A stretch of DNA of 35,580 nt from an uncultured Pseudomonadota bacterium (GCA_903867225.1 CAIPQN010000007.1:1-35580); one strand, 5' to 3'; positions 6,788 through 15,532 are shown, counted from the stretch's first letter. A program made the numbers and translations. Notes: generated from the letters alone by a model not told the origin.

Positions 6788-8485
6788 TTATAAAGTAATT
6801 TTGCGCTGATGAAAGGCTTCGGCGCGTGATTCATGTGTAATTGTTAAAATCGCCGATTTCGGTAATTCTTGGCAAATTAAACGCAACATTGCAATTTCAT
6901 CATCTGAGTCGAGCGAGTCAAATGCTTGTTGCAATAAAATCCATTTTGGTTTTTGTAACAACAACCGCACAATGCCTAATCGCTGCTGTTGTTCGCGTGA
7001 CAACGTCGCATCCCAACTTTCAACATTTTCATCCAAGTTTTCACACAAATCGGTCAAACCAACTTCCGCCATTTTTTCTACTAATTCATTTTGGTTTATT
7101 TCTGAAACAGTGAGCGGATAACAAATAGCTGCGCGTAACGTGCCGATTGGTAAATATGGACGTGGTGGAACAAAAACGACTTCATCATTAGGTAATTCAA
7201 TTTTTCCTTCGCCCCACGGCCAAAAGCCGACGATTGCCTTAAAGAGTTTTGAACCTGTAAACGCATTGCCAACGATTAAAACACGCTCTCCCATTTTGAT
7301 GTCTAAATTTATTTTGTGCATACAAACCACGCCATCTAAGCGAACAATACACAAGTCACTTAATTTCAATACTTGCTTGTCAGTTTGAATGCGTTGAATT
7401 CGATGTGGATCGCGATAAGAAATTTCCTGTTCTAATGTATCTAAAGCATGAACTAAACTTAAAACACGTTCTACTGAAGCCCGCCATTCGGCAATTTTCG
7501 CCATATTATCAACAGGCCAAGATAATGCCGAAGCCATTTGTTGAAAGGCTTGTGCTGATTGCATTAGTCCACCTAAAGAAATGCTACCTAACACAAATCG
7601 TGGTGCAGAAACTAAAATTGGAAATGCCATTAGCAAAACCGAATGCCCAGACGAGAACATGAAAATATGTGACCAAGCATCTGTTTGTCGTTTCCAAGCA
7701 TCAATAATATCGTTAAAAAGTTCGTAAAAACGCTTTTGTTCTGTGTGTTCACCATGTACCAATGAAATAGCGAGTGAGTTTTCACGCGCATTAACCAAAC
7801 CAAATCGGAAGTTAGCTTCGACATTTTGACGATTATTTGTCGCTTGCGTTAATGGGCGACCAATCCACCATCCTAAAATAGATGCACCAGTTGCATAAAG
7901 CATCGCCAACCAAACTAAATGCCCGTGAATTGGGATTTCAAAAAGTCCAAAATCTAGCGTAATAACGCCAGATAATGTCCACAAAATTTTGCTAAAACTG
8001 ACCAAAAGCAATAAACAAAAAATTAAAGAATGTGCTAAATCAATTGCCGATTCTGTCGCAATACGAACATCTTCAGCAATTCGCCCATCAGGATTACTCG
8101 CAGTATTTTCACTTTGAATATGTGTTACCAAATAATGTCGTCCGTCACTCATCCATTGAGCAATTAACTTTGCAGTAAGCCAATTTCTCCAATCAAGCTG
8201 CAATGTTCGCTTCACTTTGAAATGCGTTACAGTCACTGCGATATTGGCAATAAAAATCAGAACAATCATTCCAACTTGTGTCAATACGCCCGACATTGAA
8301 CGCTGCTCAAGCGCATTAAATAAGTTCGCGCTCCATTCAGTAATAACAACAGCGACTACAATTTGAATAAGCGTTAAAGCAAATAACGCCAACGTTAAGC
8401 GGCGAATGGTGGTTTTATTTTCGGATTGCCAAAATGGTGAGGCAAGCTGAATAAATTGAAGTAAAAATCCAGTGTTCATAGGCAT
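6788..8485 (-). CDS. SbmA/BacA (YddA)-type ABC permease fused to a degenerate ATPase domain
   Basis: This 565-residue protein has an N-terminal ABC_membrane_2 region (residues about 25-330, several membrane helices, with the family motif NPDGRIAEDVR) and a C-terminal nucleotide-binding domain (about 360-565). The latter is badly eroded. The P-loop reads GNAFTGSK (residues 406-413), with Lys and Ser/Thr in the wrong order. The Q-loop is VPPRPYLP, with Pro where Gln is usual. The signature is LSREQ instead of LSGGQ. Walker B ends ILLQQAFDSLD, with Gln519 and Gln520 replacing the Mg-binding Asp and the catalytic Glu. The H-loop His (TITHES) remains. The reading frame is intact. Relatives such as SbmA lack an ATPase domain and run on the proton gradient, so proton-driven transport is possible. 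The start has GGAGGG 9 nt upstream. It follows hypD by 42 bp. Confidence 0.88.
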   Translation of the reverse strand: MPMNTGFLLQFIQLASPFWQSENKTTIRRLTLALFALTLIQIVVAVVITEWSANLFNALEQRSMSGVLTQVGMIVLIFIANIAVTVTHFKVKRTLQLDWRNWLTAKLIAQWMSDGRHYLVTHIQSENTASNPDGRIAEDVRIATESAIDLAHSLIFCLLLLVSFSKILWTLSGVITLDFGLFEIPIHGHLVWLAMLYATGASILGWWIGRPLTQATNNRQNVEANFRFGLVNARENSLAISLVHGEHTEQKRFYELFNDIIDAWKRQTDAWSHIFMFSSGHSVLLMAFPILVSAPRFVLGSISLGGLMQSAQAFQQMASALSWPVDNMAKIAEWRASVERVLSLVHALDTLEQEISYRDPHRIQRIQTDKQVLKLSDLCIVRLDGVVCMHKINLDIKMGERVLIVGNAFTGSKLFKAIVGFWPWGEGKIELPNDEVVFVPPRPYLPIGTLRAAICYPLTVSEINQNELVEKMAEVGLTDLCENLDENVESWDATLSREQQQRLGIVRLLLQKPKWILLQQAFDSLDSDDEIAMLRLICQELPKSAILTITHESRAEAFHQRKITL

Positions 8486-8527
8486 GATGGTAAGCCCTCC
8501 TAAAAAGTGAATGCAATTTTATAATTT

Positions 8528-9613
8528 TTATATTTGTCTATAACGATAGTACGCTGCACATGCGCCTTCCGTGGAAACCATTGTCGCACCAAGTGGGTGT
8601 TCTGGTGTGCAGTTTTTACCAAATTCCGCACATTCGACAGGTTTTATCAATCCTTGTAATACGTCACCACTTCGACATTCGACAGGTTCTAACGTGTTAA
8701 TGTCGCCCACTAAAAAACGATTTTCTGCATTCCACTCGTCATATTCTGTACTTAACGCCAAACCGCTGTTTGCAATTTCACCCAATCCGCGCCAATTTCG
8801 ATTCACGACGTTAAATACTTTTTGCATCAAGGCTTGGGCAGGTAAATTCCCCGCTTCTTTGACGATTCGGGCATATTGATTTTCGACCACAAAACGCCCT
8901 TCTTCGAGCTGTTTCACACAACCATAAATGCCTTGCAAAATATCAACAGGTTCAAATCCTGTAATGACAATCGGCATTTTGTGTTGCAAGCTAATCGGCG
9001 CATATTCATGAAACCCCATAATCGAACAAACATGCCCTGCCCCCAAAAAACCTTGCACACGATAATTTTCTGTCGCCAATAATGCTTGCATTACAGGTGG
9101 AACGCGAACGTGGCAAATTAATAATGAAAAGTTTTGAAGATGTTTTAGCTTTGCTTGATACGCCGCCAATGCTGTCGTGGGCGCAGTCGTTTCAAACCCC
9201 ACGCCAAAAAAAACAACTTCTTTATCGGGCGATTGTTCCGCAATTGTCAATGCGTCTAACGGCGAATACACAATCCGAATATCCGCACCTTGTGCTTTTA
9301 AGCTCAATAAATCTTGGTGTGAACTTGGCACACGCAACATATCGCCAAACGAACAAAAAATCACATTTGGCTGCGTCGCAATCGCTAAGGCTTTGTCGAT
9401 GTAGGCTAATGGCGTGACACAAACTGGACAACCAGGTCCATGAATTAATTCAATGTCATCAGCAAGCAATTGGTCAATGCCGTATTTAATAATACTGTGC
9501 GTTTGACCGCCACACACTTCCATAATTCGCCAGCGTTTTGTGGTCAGTGATTTAATTGAGCTAACCCATTTTTGTGCAAGTTCTGGATTACGAAACGCTT
9601 GTGTGTAATTCAT
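8528..9613 (-). CDS. hypD: [NiFe]-hydrogenase maturation protein HypD
   Basis: HypD carries a [4Fe-4S] cluster and, with HypC, is the scaffold on which the Fe(CN)2CO unit of [NiFe]-hydrogenases is built. The 361-residue protein shows the family motifs [10 protein letters not shown] (Cys34), [53 protein letters not shown] and the C-terminal cysteines [34 protein letters not shown]. The start overlaps the hypC stop (ATGA). No hypE, hypA, hypB, hypF or hydrogenase structural gene lies in the window, so this pair must act with genes elsewhere. Confidence 0.97.
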   Translation of the reverse strand: MNYTQAFRNPELAQKWVSSIKSLTTKRWRIMEVCGGQTHSIIKYGIDQLLADDIELIHGPGCPVCVTPLAYIDKALAIATQPNVIFCSFGDMLRVPSSHQDLLSLKAQGADIRIVYSPLDALTIAEQSPDKEVVFFGVGFETTAPTTALAAYQAKLKHLQNFSLLICHVRVPPVMQALLATENYRVQGFLGAGHVCSIMGFHEYAPISLQHKMPIVITGFEPVDILQGIYGCVKQLEEGRFVVENQYARIVKEAGNLPAQALMQKVFNVVNRNWRGLGEIANSGLALSTEYDEWNAENRFLVGDINTLEPVECRSGDVLQGLIKPVECAEFGKNCTPEHPLGATMVSTEGACAAYYRYRQI

Positions 9614-9855
9614 AAATCTGCCTGAAAATCAGCTAAATCTTGAAAGACTTGCAAACTGGCTAAGGCTTCATTTTCATCCAAAACCGAAAGCGCAAAACCT
9701 GCATGAACAATCACATAATCACCAATCTGCGCTTCAGGAACATAAGCCAAACTGATTTCTTTTTGAACGCCTGAAAAATCAACATTTCCTGTGCGAAGTA
9801 AATCATCGACGTTGGCATTTAAACTTACAATTTTGGCAGGAACGGCTAAACACAT
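9610..9855 (-). CDS. hypC: Hydrogenase maturation chaperone HypC/HupF
   Basis: This 81-residue protein starts MCLAVPAKI. The cysteine directly after the initiator Met is essential in HypC and binds the iron precursor and the large-subunit precursor, which fixes the start at ATG 9855. A TTG two codons upstream (9861) would bury that cysteine and is rejected. The rest ([37 protein letters not shown]) is typical. It is the first gene of a minus-strand block hypC-hypD-ABC-GH5. Confidence 0.95.
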   Translation of the reverse strand: MCLAVPAKIVSLNANVDDLLRTGNVDFSGVQKEISLAYVPEAQIGDYVIVHAGFALSVLDENEALASLQVFQDLADFQADL

Positions 9856-9912
9856 AATCAACTCACTTTTGGTTAAATTTTAGGATTTTATTATATCTGT
9901 TTTGAACGCTGA

Positions 9913-9940
9913 TTGTGTTTAAGCCGAAAGCCGTTATGAT
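9913..9940 (+). promoter_or_regulatory. Candidate sigma70 promoter of fba
   Basis: TTGTGT (9913-9918), a 16-bp spacer and TATGAT (9935-9940) lie about 69 bp before the fba start. The -10 is a five-of-six match and the -35 is weak. It was picked by eye from a 153-bp divergent spacer that must also hold the hypC promoter. Confidence 0.4.
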
Positions 9941-10008
9941 TAAACTGCGTGGATAAATTCGCGCCTATCATTCATTTCAATTTTTCACTGTTTTAACTGG
10001 AGATTCTT

Positions 10009-11088
10009 ATGGTTCAAAAATTATCCGATATTGTCAGCGCAGGTGTAGTTACAGGCGATGATGTACAAAAGATTTTCGCATTTTGCAAAGCCAATAAAAT
10101 GGCATTGCCCGCAGTTAATGTGGTGAATAGTGATTCGATTAACGCGGTTTTGGAAGCAGCGGCAAAATCAAAATCTGCCGTTATCGTGCAATTCTCAAAT
10201 GGCGGCGCACAATTTGTTGCTGGTAAAGGTTTGAAACTTGATGGTCAGCAAGGGGCGATTTTAGGGGCGATTGCAGGTGCTGAACACGTTCATCGTGTTG
10301 CAAAACATTACGATATACCCGTTATTTTGCACACCGACCACGCTGCGAAAAAATTATTGCCGTGGATTGATGGATTGTTGGACGAAGGTGAAAAACATTT
10401 CGCTGCGACGGGGCAACCGCTTTTCAGTTCACACATGCTCGATTTATCCGAAGAATCGCTGCATGAAAACATTGAAATTTGTGGACGTTATTTGGAACGC
10501 ATGAGCAAAATTGGCATGACGTTAGAAATCGAACTCGGTTGCACGGGTGGTGAAGAAGATGGCGTGGACAATAGCCATTTACATCAAGACGCGCTTTACA
10601 CGCAACCTGAAGATGTTGCGTATGCGTATGAACAACTTATTAAAATCAGTCCACGTTTCACTATTGCTGCGTCATTTGGCAATGTTCACGGTGTTTATAA
10701 ACCTGGAAATGTAAAATTAACACCAACAATTTTGTGTGATTCACAGACACACGTTTCAGAAAAATTTGGTTTACCGACGAATAGTTTGGATTTTGTATTT
10801 CACGGCGGTTCTGGGTCGTCAGCTGCTGAAATTGAAGAAGCAATTGGTTACGGTGTTATCAAAATGAACATCGATACCGATACACAATGGGCTGCATGGG
10901 CGGGAGTAATGGATTATTACAAAACCAACGAAGGTTATTTACAAGGTCAAATTGGTAATCCTGACGGCGACGATAAACCCAACAAAAAATACTATGACCC
11001 GCGTGTTTGGCAACGTGCCAGTCAAATCAGCATGGTAGCGCGAATCGAACAAGCCTTTACGGAATTAAATGCGGTGAATTCGTTGTAA
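10009..11088 (+). CDS. fbaA: Class II fructose-bisphosphate aldolase
   Basis: This zinc enzyme cleaves or forms fructose-1,6-bisphosphate in glycolysis and gluconeogenesis. Its length (359 residues) equals that of E. coli FbaA and the sequence is very close to it throughout. Examples are LPAVNVVNSDSINAVLE, VIVQFSNGGAQF, the active-site HTDH with Asp110 and zinc-ligand His111, ELGCTGGEEDGVDNSH, SFGNVHGVYKPGN and VFHGGSGSS. GGAG lies 6 nt before the ATG. It is a single-gene unit ending at a strong terminator. This is the longer FbaA subtype, not the shorter Calvin-cycle-associated type. Confidence 0.98.
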   Translation: MVQKLSDIVSAGVVTGDDVQKIFAFCKANKMALPAVNVVNSDSINAVLEAAAKSKSAVIVQFSNGGAQFVAGKGLKLDGQQGAILGAIAGAEHVHRVAKHYDIPVILHTDHAAKKLLPWIDGLLDEGEKHFAATGQPLFSSHMLDLSEESLHENIEICGRYLERMSKIGMTLEIELGCTGGEEDGVDNSHLHQDALYTQPEDVAYAYEQLIKISPRFTIAASFGNVHGVYKPGNVKLTPTILCDSQTHVSEKFGLPTNSLDFVFHGGSGSSAAEIEEAIGYGVIKMNIDTDTQWAAWAGVMDYYKTNEGYLQGQIGNPDGDDKPNKKYYDPRVWQRASQISMVARIEQAFTELNAVNSL

Positions 11089-11100
11089 TAAACGGCACAA

Positions 11101-11137
11101 AAAAAAGCCCGTTTCTTTTACAGAAACAGGCTTTTTT
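11101..11137. terminator. Bidirectional terminator between fba and ctaE
   Basis: The stem AAAAAAGCCcGTTTCT / AGAAACaGGCTTTTTT has a 5-nt loop and one mismatch. It carries a T-run on either strand, 12 bp after the fba stop and 20 bp after the ctaE stop. Confidence 0.92.
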
Positions 11138-11157
11138 AATGGTTAAAAATTTTCGAT

Positions 11158-12024
11158 TTACATTAAGTAAACGAAAATAAACAAACCTAACCAAACCACG
11201 TCAACAAAATGCCAATACCACGCAGCAGCTTCAAATGCGAAGTGATTTTCAGGTGTGAAATGACCTTTCGCGCTACGGAATAAAACCACGCTCAAAATAA
11301 TTGCACCCACGCAAACGTGGAAACCATGAAAACCTGTCAACATAAAGAATGTTGAACCGTAAATGCCTGAACCTAACGTTAAGCCCATTTCGGTATATGC
11401 TTCATGATATTCAAATGCTTGGCAAAGTACGAATAAAAATCCCAAACCAACTGTTGCCGCTAAACCTTGAATCAATTGTGTGCGATTTTTTGCAATCAAG
11501 CCATGATGCGCCCAAGTACAAGTTACACCACTGCTTAAAAGCAATAATGTGTTTAATAAAGGTAAACCAAACGCACCCATCGGTTCAAAATGTCCACCAA
11601 CATTACCAGGACCATTAGTTGGCCATGTAGCGTTAAAACCAGACCATAACATTTCATGCGTTGCCGCGTTTGAACCTGCGCCACCTAACCAAGGTACCGA
11701 TAAATTGCGGGTGTACCACAACGTACCAAAAAACACCGCGAAGAACATGATTTCAGAAAAAATGAACCACATCATGCCCATACGGTACGAAATACCTACG
11801 CCATGATTGTACATTCCTGTTTCGCTTTCTGTGGCTTGCAGTGTGAACCAACCTGCCAACATCACTACCAAAATCGCTAGCCCAGCAATCATCAGCGTCG
11901 AGCCGATAGATGAACCGTTAAGATAATTTGCAAATCCCACCAACGTCGTGAGCAAACCCGCTGTCGCCAGCACAGGCCACGTCGCTTTGTGTGGGATGTA
12001 ATAAGTTGTATTACTTGTAGACAT
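11158..12024 (-). CDS. ctaE: Cytochrome c oxidase subunit III
   Basis: This 288-residue membrane protein has seven predicted helices and COX3 motifs: PHKATWPVLATAG at the start, YRMGMMWFIFSEIMFFAVFFG, ALEYHEAY-like FEYHEAYTEMGL, FFMLTGFHGFHVCVGAI and AAAWYWHFVDVVWLGLFI at the end. It is part of the inner-membrane aa3-type oxidase. The ATG has AAGGGGAAG just upstream (12028-12036) and lies 13 bp after ctaG. It is the last gene of the oxidase operon. Confidence 0.97.
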   Translation of the reverse strand: MSTSNTTYYIPHKATWPVLATAGLLTTLVGFANYLNGSSIGSTLMIAGLAILVVMLAGWFTLQATESETGMYNHGVGISYRMGMMWFIFSEIMFFAVFFGTLWYTRNLSVPWLGGAGSNAATHEMLWSGFNATWPTNGPGNVGGHFEPMGAFGLPLLNTLLLLSSGVTCTWAHHGLIAKNRTQLIQGLAATVGLGFLFVLCQAFEYHEAYTEMGLTLGSGIYGSTFFMLTGFHGFHVCVGAIILSVVLFRSAKGHFTPENHFAFEAAAWYWHFVDVVWLGLFIFVYLM

Positions 12025-12037
12025 AAACTTCCCCTTG

Positions 12038-12589
12038 TTATTTTTTTACGGCTGTTTCAGTGTTATCAAAAAAAGTATAGGACAACGTAATCGTTTTGTA
12101 ATCAGTCGGTAACGCTGGATTCACCACAAAACGCATCGGCATGGTTTTCTTTTCATGCGGGGCAAACGTCTGTTCCGAAAAACAAAAACATTCGACCTTC
12201 TCAAAATAAGTGCTAGTTAAAGCGGGCGAAAAACTCGGAATTGCTCGTGCAACCATCGTTTTGTTCGTCTTATTTTCAGCATAAAAATTGACCGTGTGAT
12301 ATTCGCCTGGATGAACCAGTAATTGCGGCATTTCCGAACTAAAAACCATCGGTGTGTTTTCGTTTAACGAAGTCATAAATTCCACGTTAACATTGCGATT
12401 CACATCGACCGTGTAAGCCGTTTCAGGAATGGCTTTAATCGCGTCAGGACGATCGCGTTCAATCCATTTCCATTCACACAACACGTCATACAACGGCACC
12501 AACGCATAACCAAAACCAAACATGGCAATGGCAACAATCGCTAATTTTTGCCCCAACTTTTTATTTTTTACAGAAACATCATCGTTCAT
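12038..12589 (-). CDS. ctaG: Cytochrome c oxidase assembly protein CtaG (Cox11 type)
   Basis: This 183-residue protein has one N-terminal membrane helix (about residues 13-33) followed by PLYDVLCEW. A periplasmic beta domain then carries the copper-binding CFCF motif (Cys134, Cys136, in KVECFCFSEQ). The protein delivers copper to the CuB centre of subunit I. The segment after PLYDVLC (EWKWIERDRPDAI) differs from the CQVTG-like sequence I would expect, but the rest fits. The start codon overlaps the stop of a 32-codon ORF by ATGA. Confidence 0.95.
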   Translation of the reverse strand: MNDDVSVKNKKLGQKLAIVAIAMFGFGYALVPLYDVLCEWKWIERDRPDAIKAIPETAYTVDVNRNVNVEFMTSLNENTPMVFSSEMPQLLVHPGEYHTVNFYAENKTNKTMVARAIPSFSPALTSTYFEKVECFCFSEQTFAPHEKKTMPMRFVVNPALPTDYKTITLSYTFFDNTETAVKK

Positions 12590-12684
12590 CGTGAAATCGC
12601 TTGAATGACTGCCATAACGTAAATCGTAGTAGCAATAGCGAGTAACACCACTGCCGTTAGAATATTTTTTTGTTTAATCGTCAT
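12586..12684 (-). CDS. 32-residue single-helix membrane peptide, probable small oxidase assembly protein
   Basis: ATG 12684 opens a 32-codon frame: a short basic head (MTIKQKN), one hydrophobic helix of about 20 residues (ILTAVVLLAIATTIYVMAVI) and a short basic tail (QAISR). The stop overlaps the ctaG start as ATGA, the pattern of translational coupling. Very small one-helix proteins between ctaD and ctaG are known in other proteobacteria and annotated as cytochrome oxidase small assembly proteins. I infer the same here from position and topology, not from recognised sequence similarity. Confidence 0.7.
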   Translation of the reverse strand: MTIKQKNILTAVVLLAIATTIYVMAVIQAISR

Positions 12685-12698
12685 AATCGACTCGATTC

Positions 12699-12728
12699 AA
12701 AAATAGAGACGTGAAAATCACGCCTCTA
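12699..12728 (-). terminator. Hairpin with short U-run between ctaD and the small ORF
   Basis: On the minus strand TAGAGGCGTG-attTt-CACGTCTCTA forms a 10-bp stem (one G-U pair) directly followed by TTTTT, 11 bp after the ctaD stop. It could be a partial terminator or an RNA-processing barrier that lowers expression of ctaG-ctaE relative to ctaC-ctaD. Complete termination is unlikely unless a separate promoter exists, since only 14 bp remain before the next start codon. Confidence 0.65.
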
Positions 12729-12739
12729 TAATTTTGACC

Positions 12740-14362
12740 TTAATTGTGATCGCAAGGAATCACAGCAGGTGGCGTAGAAAAGGTGTGATAAGGCGGTGGA
12801 GATGGCAATGTCCATTCCAAACCGTGTTTATGAGCATCTTCCCAAACTTCATCGCTGACTTTTTCACCTGTGCCGCCTTTAATCGTGTCAATCACAATCC
12901 AAAGGAACAACAATTGGCTCGCGCCGAAAATGAAGCCACCAATACTTGAAATCATGTTCCAATCCGCAAATTGAATCGCGTAATCAGGAATACGACGTGG
13001 CATACCAGCTAATCCCAAAAAGTGTTGTGGGAAGAACAAAATGTTTACCGAAATCGCTGACAACCAGAAGTGCAATTGTCCAATCTTTTCGTTGTACATG
13101 TGACCTGTCCATTTAGGCATCCAGTAGTAACCCGCTGCCATCAAAATGAAAACTGACGCTGGAACTAAGGTGTAATGGAAATGCGCCACAATGAAATAAG
13201 TATCGTGATATTGGAAATCCACTGGTGCAACAGACATCATCAAGCCAGTAAAACCGCCTAATGTGAACAATACAACGAAGGCAATTGAAAACAACATCGG
13301 TGTTTCAAATGTCATTGCACCTTTCCACATCGTTGCAGTCCAGTTAAAGACTTTCACGCCTGTTGGAATCGCAATTAACATCGTCGCGTACATGAAATAC
13401 AACTCACCTGAAATTGGCATACCAACGGTGAACATGTGATGCGCCCAAACGATGAATGACAAAAACGCGATTGACGCTGTAGCGTAAACCATTGAGCTGT
13501 AACCAAATAAAGGTTTACGCGCAAAAACTGGAATAATCGTTGAAGCCACACCAAACGTTGGCAAAATCATAACGTAAACTTCTGGGTGTCCGAAGAACCA
13601 GAAAATGTGTTGATATAAAACTGGATCACCGCCACCAGCTGCATCAAAGAAGCTAGTGTGGAAGAATTTATCAGTTAACAACATTGTTACCGCGCCAGCA
13701 AATACAGGCATAATCGCGATTAACAAAAAGCCCGTAATCAACCAAGTCCAAACAAACATTGGCATTTTCATCAATGGCATTGCAGGCGCACGCATATTCA
13801 AAATGGTTGCGACAATGTTAATCGCGCCCAAAATTGAAGAAATACCTAACAAATGCACTGAGAAAATGGCAAACGGTAACGCTTTACCTGTTTGTAAAAC
13901 TAACGGTGGATATAACGTCCAACCGCCAGCAGGTGCGCCGCCTTCCATAAATAATGTAGAAGCCAACAACAAAACGCCTGACACCAACAACCAAAAACTC
14001 ATGTTGTTCATGCGTGGCAATGCCATATCTGGCGCACCAATCATCATTGGAATCATCCAGTTTGCCAAACCCACAAACGCTGGCATAACTGCGCCGAAAA
14101 CCATTACCAATGCGTGCATGGTGGTCATCGAGTTAAAGAATTTTGGATCTACAAATTGCATTCCAGGTTCAAACAATTCAGCACGAATAATCATCGCCAT
14201 CGCGCCACCGACAAAAAACATCGCCAGCGCAAACAACAAATACAACGTACCAATATCTTTATGGTTGGTGGTAATTATCCAACGCAACCAGCCCTTTTCA
14301 GGACCGTGGGCGTGATCATCGTGATGATCATCGTGTCCATGTTCAGCTGTTACAGCAGACAT
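12740..14362 (-). CDS. ctaD: Cytochrome c oxidase subunit I
   Basis: This 540-residue catalytic subunit contains heme a, heme a3 and CuB. Visible ligands and channel residues are the heme a His in [12 protein letters not shown], the crosslinked His-Tyr pair and channel Glu in [11 protein letters not shown], the CuB pair in [10 protein letters not shown], the K-channel Lys in [10 protein letters not shown], and the heme a3/heme a histidines in [13 protein letters not shown]. This is the A-type set. The first 20 residues are unusual in being very rich in His and Asp ([15 protein letters not shown]). GAGG lies 7 nt before the ATG. ctaC ends 45 bp upstream. Confidence 0.98.
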   Translation of the reverse strand: MSAVTAEHGHDDHHDDHAHGPEKGWLRWIITTNHKDIGTLYLLFALAMFFVGGAMAMIIRAELFEPGMQFVDPKFFNSMTTMHALVMVFGAVMPAFVGLANWMIPMMIGAPDMALPRMNNMSFWLLVSGVLLLASTLFMEGGAPAGGWTLYPPLVLQTGKALPFAIFSVHLLGISSILGAINIVATILNMRAPAMPLMKMPMFVWTWLITGFLLIAIMPVFAGAVTMLLTDKFFHTSFFDAAGGGDPVLYQHIFWFFGHPEVYVMILPTFGVASTIIPVFARKPLFGYSSMVYATASIAFLSFIVWAHHMFTVGMPISGELYFMYATMLIAIPTGVKVFNWTATMWKGAMTFETPMLFSIAFVVLFTLGGFTGLMMSVAPVDFQYHDTYFIVAHFHYTLVPASVFILMAAGYYWMPKWTGHMYNEKIGQLHFWLSAISVNILFFPQHFLGLAGMPRRIPDYAIQFADWNMISSIGGFIFGASQLLFLWIVIDTIKGGTGEKVSDEVWEDAHKHGLEWTLPSPPPYHTFSTPPAVIPCDHN

Positions 14363-14407
14363 ATTTTTACCTCATTAAATAAAAAAGAATAAAGACGACA
14401 ACCGTTA

Positions 14408-15532
14408 TCACTCATCGTCATAAACGGGCGTGATAGCTTTTGGTTGAATTTCGTCGCCAACTTTATTGCCGAGTTCAGGCGCATTTCTAATGTAAGTAAT
14501 GACTGCCGCTAATTCGTTGTCTTTCAACTTAGCAAATGAAGGCATTTTGCTTGTACCCGCTTGCAAGAAGCCAATCAATGGATCGATACCAGCGTTCACT
14601 TTTGCACTACCACGCAATGCAGGGTAATCGCCTGGTGCGCCCGCACCATCAATTTGATGACAAGACACACAGTTTGTCATATAAACAGCAGAACCTTTTG
14701 CCATTAACTGTTCACGCGATAAATCGCTTAAATCAGGTTTTTCATTTTGTTTTGCTAAAGTTGTTTCAATCCATTTATCGTAATCGCCTTGTTCCATTGC
14801 GATAACAACGATAGGCATGAAGCCATGATCGCGTCCGCATAATTCGGTACATTGACCGCGATAAGTGCCTGGTTTATCAACCGAAGTCCATGCTTCGTTA
14901 ATAAAACCTGGATTCGCGTCTTTTTTCCAACCTAAATCAGGTACCCACCAAGAGTGAATAACATCAGCAGAAGTAAAAACGAAACGAATTTTTTTGCCAA
15001 CAGGAACGACCAACGGTCTGTCCACGTTTAACAAATAATGTGGAACACCATGTGGATCAGAACCATCACGATGCGTTTTTTCACTCATAGCATCTAAATG
15101 ACTTTCAAAATGTACACCAGTTCCAAGGTATTCATAATCCCAATACCATTGTTTTCCAGTGACTTTAATCGACATATCAGAATTTTGAACGTTATCCAAT
15201 TCCATCATCGTTTTCGTGGCTGGAATCGCCATTGCAACTAAGATGATGGTTGGAATAATTGTCCAAATGATTTCGACGGTGGTATTTTCATGGAAATTCG
15301 CAGCTTGATGACCTTTCGATTTACGGTGATGGTAAATCGAATAAAACATCGTGCCGAAAACGGCAATCCCAATAAACACACAAACCCATAGGATAAGCAT
15401 GTGTAAGTCAAAAATGTCATGACTGACTTTCGTGACCCCTTCCATTAAGTTAAGTGCATAATCCGCATGTGCGCTTTGCAGCCCAAGGGCAGCTAAAGAA
15501 ACACCAGCGAACAGTTGCTTTATTTTTTTCAC
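14408..15532 (-). CDS. ctaC: Cytochrome c oxidase subunit II with fused cytochrome c domain
   Basis: This 374-residue protein has a signal peptide (cleavage after LQSAHA), two membrane helices (about 39-62 and 85-107) and a periplasmic CuA domain with His193, Cys228, Cys232, His236 and Met239 (CTELCGRDHGFM). A C-terminal class I cytochrome c domain carries CVSCH (288-292) and a likely axial Met330 (SKMPSF). The fusion makes this a caa3-like oxidase, able to take electrons through its own heme c. The start is GTG 15532, supported by AGAGGAG 8 nt upstream. It is the first gene of ctaC-ctaD-sORF-ctaG-ctaE; ctaA and ctaB are not nearby. Confidence 0.97.
   Translation of the reverse strand: MKKIKQLFAGVSLAALGLQSAHADYALNLMEGVTKVSHDIFDLHMLILWVCVFIGIAVFGTMFYSIYHHRKSKGHQAANFHENTTVEIIWTIIPTIILVAMAIPATKTMMELDNVQNSDMSIKVTGKQWYWDYEYLGTGVHFESHLDAMSEKTHRDGSDPHGVPHYLLNVDRPLVVPVGKKIRFVFTSADVIHSWWVPDLGWKKDANPGFINEAWTSVDKPGTYRGQCTELCGRDHGFMPIVVIAMEQGDYDKWIETTLAKQNEKPDLSDLSREQLMAKGSAVYMTNCVSCHQIDGAGAPGDYPALRGSAKVNAGIDPLIGFLQAGTSKMPSFAKLKDNELAAVITYIRNAPELGNKVGDEIQPKAITPVYDDE

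Noticed and set aside
6775-6834. Longer start for the GH5 gene
   Set aside because: It would overlap the ABC gene and lacks a ribosome site, while ATG 6774 has GAGG at ideal spacing and the conserved domain begins soon after.
13656-14315. 219-codon open frame on the plus strand opposite ctaD
   Set aside because: It is the antisense of the conserved membrane helices of subunit I, with odd composition (rich in Asn, Ile, Ala) and no ribosome site; a shadow of codon bias.
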